A stretch of 9,609 nucleotides of DNA from the NCBI GenBank assembly GCA_964514665.1, contig CAZESH010000158.1:1-9609 (forward strand), in the 5' to 3' direction. The stretch comes from CAZESH01 sp964514665 (GTDB taxonomy: Bacteria > Bacillota > Bacilli > Paenibacillales > KCTC-25726). Made by a program: the position numbers and the translations under genes. Below the pieces are notes generated by a model, which was given only the letters and a program-made list of their open reading frames with translations, had not been told where the DNA came from and did not search any database. Below are positions 6,995 through 9,609 of this stretch, one piece after another (positions within the stretch are counted from its first letter, which is position 1; every line of letters begins with the position of its first letter).

Positions 6995-7053
6995 GCGGAA
7001 ACTGCAACTGAGCCTCTGCCGATTCTCGGCGGAGGCTTTCAAGCTGTTTCCGC
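6995..7053. terminator. Nested hairpin terminator between pdhD and the transporter gene
   Basis: The inner stem is GCCTCTGCCGA (7012-7022) with TCGGCGGAGGC (7026-7036): eleven base pairs except one T-G wobble position, with a TTC loop. Three T residues follow at 7037-7039, a weak tract. An outer stem, GCGGAAAC (6995-7002) with GTTTCCGC (7046-7053), is perfect over eight bases and encloses the inner one. The right outer arm lies inside the last codons of the convergent transporter gene. It probably ends pdh transcription from the left. From the right it lacks a T-tract. Confidence 0.65.
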
Positions 7054-8256
7054 ACTTCTCGCGATTAATCCGGATAGCAGTGCAATGCTGAGTAAAAAAG
7101 CGGCAATGATGACAACAAAGGGTATGGCAGGATTGATCGTATAAGTCCAGCCTCCGATAATTCCCGCTGGTGAAATGAAGCAAAGGATCAAGACCTGCAA
7201 GAGGGAGAAGCTTTTCGCCCGGTTTTCGTCGTCAATCGAATTGGCCACCGACGCCTCCATGTACGGATTGGAGATAATCGTCCCTGCTGCGGCAAGCATC
7301 GTGCTGATCAAAATCCATGTCAGGTTTTGCTCGGGTGCAAACAGCAGAACAAGAATGGATACGGCGGAAATCGCAAATCCGGCGATCATGTAGATAAACA
7401 TCCGTTCTTCCTTTAACCGCGGCATGAGCAAATACATCAGCAGCAAAATAACGACCGAGGATATCGCCGGGAACCAGGCAATCACCGCATCGCTGAAATG
7501 CAGACGGTCGACCAGATAAATGGAAAAATACGTATTGCGGATGGTCATTTGAAAATTCATCAAAATATAGACGGCAAACAGCACCAGCAACCGGTTGTTA
7601 GACATAATATCCTTCATGACATCGGCGTATTCTTTAAAGTCTTCCCTGAATCGGCCCTGCTGGCTGGCCTTTTTTCTGCGAATGCCTATCTCGGTTTCAT
7701 GCGTGGTAAAGTGGCGGATGATCATCATCAGGGTCATGGACACGGCCGCAAGCACATACATGAAGCGTACGGCGGGAATCAAGCCGTAGCCGCTGACGAG
7801 CCAGCCTCCGAGCGGTGCGAACAATCCGGCCACGACACTGATCAATTGCACGACCGCGTAAATCGCCGAACGGTTTTTGGGAGGCGTGTCCTCCACCAGC
7901 AGGCAGTTCCATGCCGTATTGGGAATGCGCTGGAAGCTGTTGAAAATCGCGGCGAAGAAGAAAAACCAGAAATTTTGCGCAAAGGCCCAAATCAGCGTGG
8001 CCACGGTCCAACTTACCAAATCAAAGGTTAAAAGCGCAGCCCGCCTTCCCATCCGGTCGGTCAAATAGCCGCTGATAAAGGAAGAGACGATTTGCAGCAC
8101 AAGGCCGAGCGAGGTGAGCAGTCCGATTTGCCGCTCATTGACGCCCAATGCCAGCATATAAACGGAAGCGTAAGTAAGAAACAAGGTGTATGGCAGAATG
8201 AATAGCGGTTCGACGAAGAGACTGGCTCTGGCATTTCCCCGAATGCGGTTGAACAT
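7039..8256 (-). CDS. Major facilitator superfamily transporter
   Basis: This is a polytopic inner-membrane protein of 405 residues with about twelve hydrophobic segments, roughly at 14-37, 46-65, 75-93, 97-118, 131-153, 159-181, 222-245, 255-278, 285-307, 312-332, 350-373 and 376-398. The loop between segments 2 and 3 carries the MFS signature GYLTDRMGRR (63-72). A charged cytoplasmic loop at about 181-221 divides the two six-helix halves. These features identify a secondary transporter driven by an ion gradient, either drug-efflux-like or a solute permease. The substrate cannot be told. An in-frame ATG lies at 8283, but ATG 8256 is chosen: GGGAGG at 8271-8266 stands nine bases before it and would otherwise be coding. 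It is convergent with pdhD and divergent from larE, with no evident role for either. Confidence 0.85.
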   Translation of the reverse strand: MFNRIRGNARASLFVEPLFILPYTLFLTYASVYMLALGVNERQIGLLTSLGLVLQIVSSFISGYLTDRMGRRAALLTFDLVSWTVATLIWAFAQNFWFFFFAAIFNSFQRIPNTAWNCLLVEDTPPKNRSAIYAVVQLISVVAGLFAPLGGWLVSGYGLIPAVRFMYVLAAVSMTLMMIIRHFTTHETEIGIRRKKASQQGRFREDFKEYADVMKDIMSNNRLLVLFAVYILMNFQMTIRNTYFSIYLVDRLHFSDAVIAWFPAISSVVILLLMYLLMPRLKEERMFIYMIAGFAISAVSILVLLFAPEQNLTWILISTMLAAAGTIISNPYMEASVANSIDDENRAKSFSLLQVLILCFISPAGIIGGWTYTINPAIPFVVIIAAFLLSIALLSGLIARSAETA

Positions 8257-8291
8257 GTTCGTTTTCCTCCCTGCATGATGCATACATGTAA

Positions 8292-8319
8292 AGTATAATC
8301 ACTATTCGGCATGCGGCAA
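8292..8319 (-). promoter_or_regulatory. Candidate promoter of the MFS transporter gene
   Basis: Read on the - strand, TTGCCG (8319-8314) and TATACT (8297-8292) are separated by 16 bases. They lie about 36 bases before the chosen ATG at 8256, leaving a short leader that includes the GGGAGG site. The -10 matches five of six consensus bases, and the -35 is only half matched. Confidence 0.4.
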
Positions 8320-8350
8320 TCCCCAAACCAATGAATGCAACTAACATTAA

Positions 8351-8361
8351 AGTAACTTACT
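8351..8361. repeat. Short palindrome in the transporter-larE gap
   Basis: AGTAA (8351-8355) and TTACT (8357-8361) form a perfect inverted repeat around C8356. It lies between the two divergent candidate promoters, so it could be an operator acting on either. The binding protein is not recognised, and such an 11-base AT-rich palindrome can arise by chance. Confidence 0.3.
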
Positions 8362-8399
8362 ATTTATATTGAAACAAAGAAAATGTCAGGTCACTACTT

Positions 8400-8426
8400 T
8401 TGTGATCGGCTCATTTCCGATACAAT
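8400..8426 (+). promoter_or_regulatory. Candidate promoter of larE with overlapping inverted repeat
   Basis: TACAAT at 8421-8426 matches the -10 box in five of six positions. A poor -35 may be TTGTGA (8400-8405, spacer 15) or TTTTGT (8398-8403, spacer 17). ATCGG (8405-8409) and CCGAT (8417-8421) form an inverted repeat with a seven-base spacer that touches the -10, a possible operator. The larE start is about 70 bases downstream. Confidence 0.4.
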
Positions 8427-8497
8427 AAGAAGAAGCAAGTTGTTTTTTTGTGCCGTTATGCGGTACCGGGTGATTTTAGAGCAAAGGAGAGAGAGAT

Positions 8498-9325
8498 ATG
8501 GATTCCTTGGAAGTTAAATATAAACAAATGGAAACGATTCTGCAGGACCTGGATCGCGTGGTCGTGGCTTTTTCCGGAGGCGTGGACAGCACCTTTTTGT
8601 TGAAGGTTGCATTGGATACGTTGGGACCGGAGCGGGTGCTGGCGATTACGGCCGATTCGGAAACCTATCCGGAAAGGGAGAAGCAGGCCGCTGTCGAACT
8701 TGCCGCGCAGCTTGGAGCGCCCCATGAGGTGATTCATACCAGCGAGTTGAATATCCCGGGGTATGCCGAGAATCCGACGAACCGCTGCTATTTTTGCAAA
8801 AACGAGCTGTTTTCCCATCTGATTCCGATCGCCGAGGAAAAAGGTTTTTCAGCCGTTGTTTTCGGAGCGATCGCCGACGATTTGGGCGATCATCGTCCCG
8901 GCCTGCAGGCCGCTTCGGATCGCGGTGTGCGTGCGCCGATTATGGAGGCGGGGATCAAAAAATCGGAAATCCGTCACCTGTCCCGGAAAATGGGGCTTGC
9001 GACTTGGGATAAACCTTCCTTCGCATGCTTGTCTTCGCGTATTCCCTACGGTGAATTAATCACCCAGGAGAAGCTAACGATGATCAACCGTGCCGAGGAT
9101 TTCTTGATGCAGCTCGGATTTCCCCAAGTCAGGGTCCGCCAGCATGACAATACGGCAAGAATCGAAGTTCCGCCGGAGCGGATTCCCGAATTGGCAGCCG
9201 TGTCCGACACGGTGGACCACAAGCTGCGCGAAATCGGATACGCTTATGTAACGATTGACTTAAAGGGCTATCGCTCGGGAAGCTTGAATGAAGTGCTTTC
9301 CAAAGCGGAAGTTTCCAACGCATAG
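8498..9325 (+). CDS. larE: ATP-dependent sulfur transferase LarE
   Basis: LarE adenylates a carboxylate of the pyridinium dicarboxylate mononucleotide precursor and inserts sulfur, a step in making the nickel-pincer nucleotide cofactor of lactate racemase and related enzymes. The 275-residue protein has the PP-loop ATP-pyrophosphatase motif SGGVDST (26-32) after VVVAF. It also has ADSETYPERE (52-61), FGAIADDLGDHRPG (122-135) with the family's conserved acidic and arginine residues, and WDKPSFACLSSRIPYG (170-185). Cys177 matches the sulfur-donating cysteine of Lactiplantibacillus plantarum LarE (Cys176). Two further cysteines, Cys97 and Cys100 in NRCYFCKNEL, make this the three-cysteine form associated with a [4Fe-4S] cluster. 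The start ATG follows AAAGGAG (8483-8489) after eight bases. No larA, larB or larC is visible in the window, so the enzyme it serves is unknown. GuaA/TtuA-like PP-loop enzymes are less likely alternatives. Confidence 0.88.
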   Translation: MDSLEVKYKQMETILQDLDRVVVAFSGGVDSTFLLKVALDTLGPERVLAITADSETYPEREKQAAVELAAQLGAPHEVIHTSELNIPGYAENPTNRCYFCKNELFSHLIPIAEEKGFSAVVFGAIADDLGDHRPGLQAASDRGVRAPIMEAGIKKSEIRHLSRKMGLATWDKPSFACLSSRIPYGELITQEKLTMINRAEDFLMQLGFPQVRVRQHDNTARIEVPPERIPELAAVSDTVDHKLREIGYAYVTIDLKGYRSGSLNEVLSKAEVSNA

Positions 9326-9351
9326 TCCGGTTTTAAAACGGTAAAGACAAT

Positions 9352-9397
9352 AAAAAAACCTCCAACACCAATAAATTGTGGTGTTGGAGGTTTTTTT
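9352..9397. terminator. Strong intrinsic terminator after larE
   Basis: AAAAAAACCTCCAACACCA (9352-9370) and TGGTGTTGGAGGTTTTTTT (9379-9397) are perfect 19-base inverted arms around an eight-base loop. The CCTCCAACACCA core with seven trailing T residues is a textbook terminator 26 bases after the larE stop. The leading A-tract makes it able to act in both directions, although no - strand gene in the window runs into it from the right. Confidence 0.92.
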
Positions 9398-9418
9398 GGC
9401 CTTATAAGTTTGGGGACA

Positions 9419-9445
9419 AAATTTAGTTCCAATGGAATTATATTT
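9419..9445. repeat. 27-base near-palindrome, possible operator
   Basis: AAATTTAGTTCCA (9419-9431) and TGGAATTATATTT (9433-9445) are inverted arms matching at 11 of 13 positions around A9432. The core TTCCA-A-TGGAA is perfect. The length and odd centre suit a dimeric DNA-binding protein, but no regulator family is recognised, and the link to the next gene about 150 bases downstream is only by position. Confidence 0.35.
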
Positions 9446-9457
9446 GGCGATAAAACC

Positions 9458-9508
9458 AACCTCTAAATGGGGTCTCATCTTTGGGAAGCCTTGGGTAGAG
9501 GTTTTTTC
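9458..9508 (+). terminator. Terminator-like hairpin in the leader of the next gene
   Basis: AACCTCTA (9458-9465) pairs perfectly with TAGAGGTT (9496-9503), and the T run continues to 9507. The 30-base loop (9466-9495) is rich in G and contains CTTTGGGAAG and CCTTGGG, which could pair with CCAA at 9456-9459 in an alternative fold. It might be a second terminator, an attenuator or chance. No promoter upstream of it was identified with confidence. Confidence 0.3.
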
Positions 9509-9598
9509 ACATTGGCAGATGTTTGCCGGAAATTGTCGTGAAACGGGGAAGCGCCTAATACGTATACAATAGCAGTCTTTAGAAAAGGGGAGAAGGAT

Positions 9599-9609
9599 AT
9601 GGAGGAAGT
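9599..9609 (+). CDS. Start of a further gene, cut by the window end
   Basis: ATG at 9599 is followed by two glutamate codons and then the window ends. It is supported by the purine-rich AAGGGGAGAAGG immediately upstream, which provides a good ribosome binding site at normal spacing, and by a TACAAT about 30 bases before that. Too little is present to name the product. Because larE genes often stand next to other nickel-pincer genes this would be worth reading on, but the strong terminator between them argues for a separate transcription unit. Confidence 0.5.

Larger units (their letters stand above)
9398..9598. other. Gap before the last gene, with palindrome and hairpin
   Basis: I find no convincing gene in these 201 bases. 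They hold a 27-base near-palindrome (9419-9445), a terminator-like stem (9458-9508), a TACAAT at 9565-9570 that could be a -10 box without a clear -35, and the ribosome binding site AAGGGGAG of the next gene around 9585-9592. The order palindrome, hairpin with T-tract, promoter-like box and start codon suggests a regulatory region. No transposase remnant or RNA family was recognised. Confidence 0.5.

Noticed and set aside
8257..8283. Upstream ATG start for the MFS transporter
   Set aside because: The nine extra codons contain the GGGAGG ribosome binding site that serves ATG 8256, and the extension is not transporter-like.
9260..9478. Short - strand open frames over the larE terminator
   Set aside because: They run through a perfect terminator palindrome, have no ribosome binding site and give low-complexity translations.
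1..9609. Mobile elements, CRISPR arrays, tRNA or rRNA genes
   Set aside because: I saw no transposase or integrase motif, no spaced direct repeats and no recognisable tRNA or rRNA sequence on either strand.

Overview
The window looks like a chromosomal segment of a low-to-moderate GC Gram-positive bacterium (Bacillota), most likely Paenibacillus or a near relative. The reasons are strong AGGAGG-type ribosome binding sites, a pdhABCD operon of Bacillus type, a LipL-type octanoyl transferase, moderately GC-rich genes with AT-rich gaps between them, and protein sequences that resemble Paenibacillus proteins from memory. The genus is an inference; no search was run.

Layout from left to right. 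Positions 1-225 hold the 3' end of an aldo/keto reductase gene, closed by an intrinsic terminator. lipL (332-1138, +) encodes an octanoyl-[GcvH]:protein N-octanoyltransferase. It runs tail to tail, with no gap, into an alpha/beta-hydrolase esterase gene (1139-1885, -). An AT-rich divergent gap (1886-2109) carries a likely promoter and a set of inverted repeats in the presumed 5' leader of the next operon. Then come pdhA, pdhB, pdhC and pdhD (2110-6986, +), the complete pyruvate dehydrogenase complex. A nested hairpin ends the operon at a convergent junction with a major-facilitator transporter gene (7039-8256, -). After a second divergent gap comes larE (8498-9325, +), an ATP-dependent sulfur transferase of the nickel-pincer nucleotide pathway, closed by a perfect 19-bp inverted-repeat terminator. 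The last 200 bases are a structured gap before the start codon of one more gene at 9599.

The clear functional link is between lipL and pdhABCD. LipL-type enzymes move octanoyl groups from GcvH to E2 subunits. The E2 here (PdhC) has one lipoyl domain with its target lysine at residue 44, and PdhD reoxidises the lipoyl group. The esterase, the transporter and LarE have no evident link to this pathway or to one another.

I see no mobile element, CRISPR array, RNA gene or clearly new multi-gene system. The points most worth a second look are the long-range inverted repeat in the pdh leader, the three-cysteine form of LarE, the nested stem between pdhD and the transporter gene, and the palindrome plus terminator-like hairpin before the last gene.
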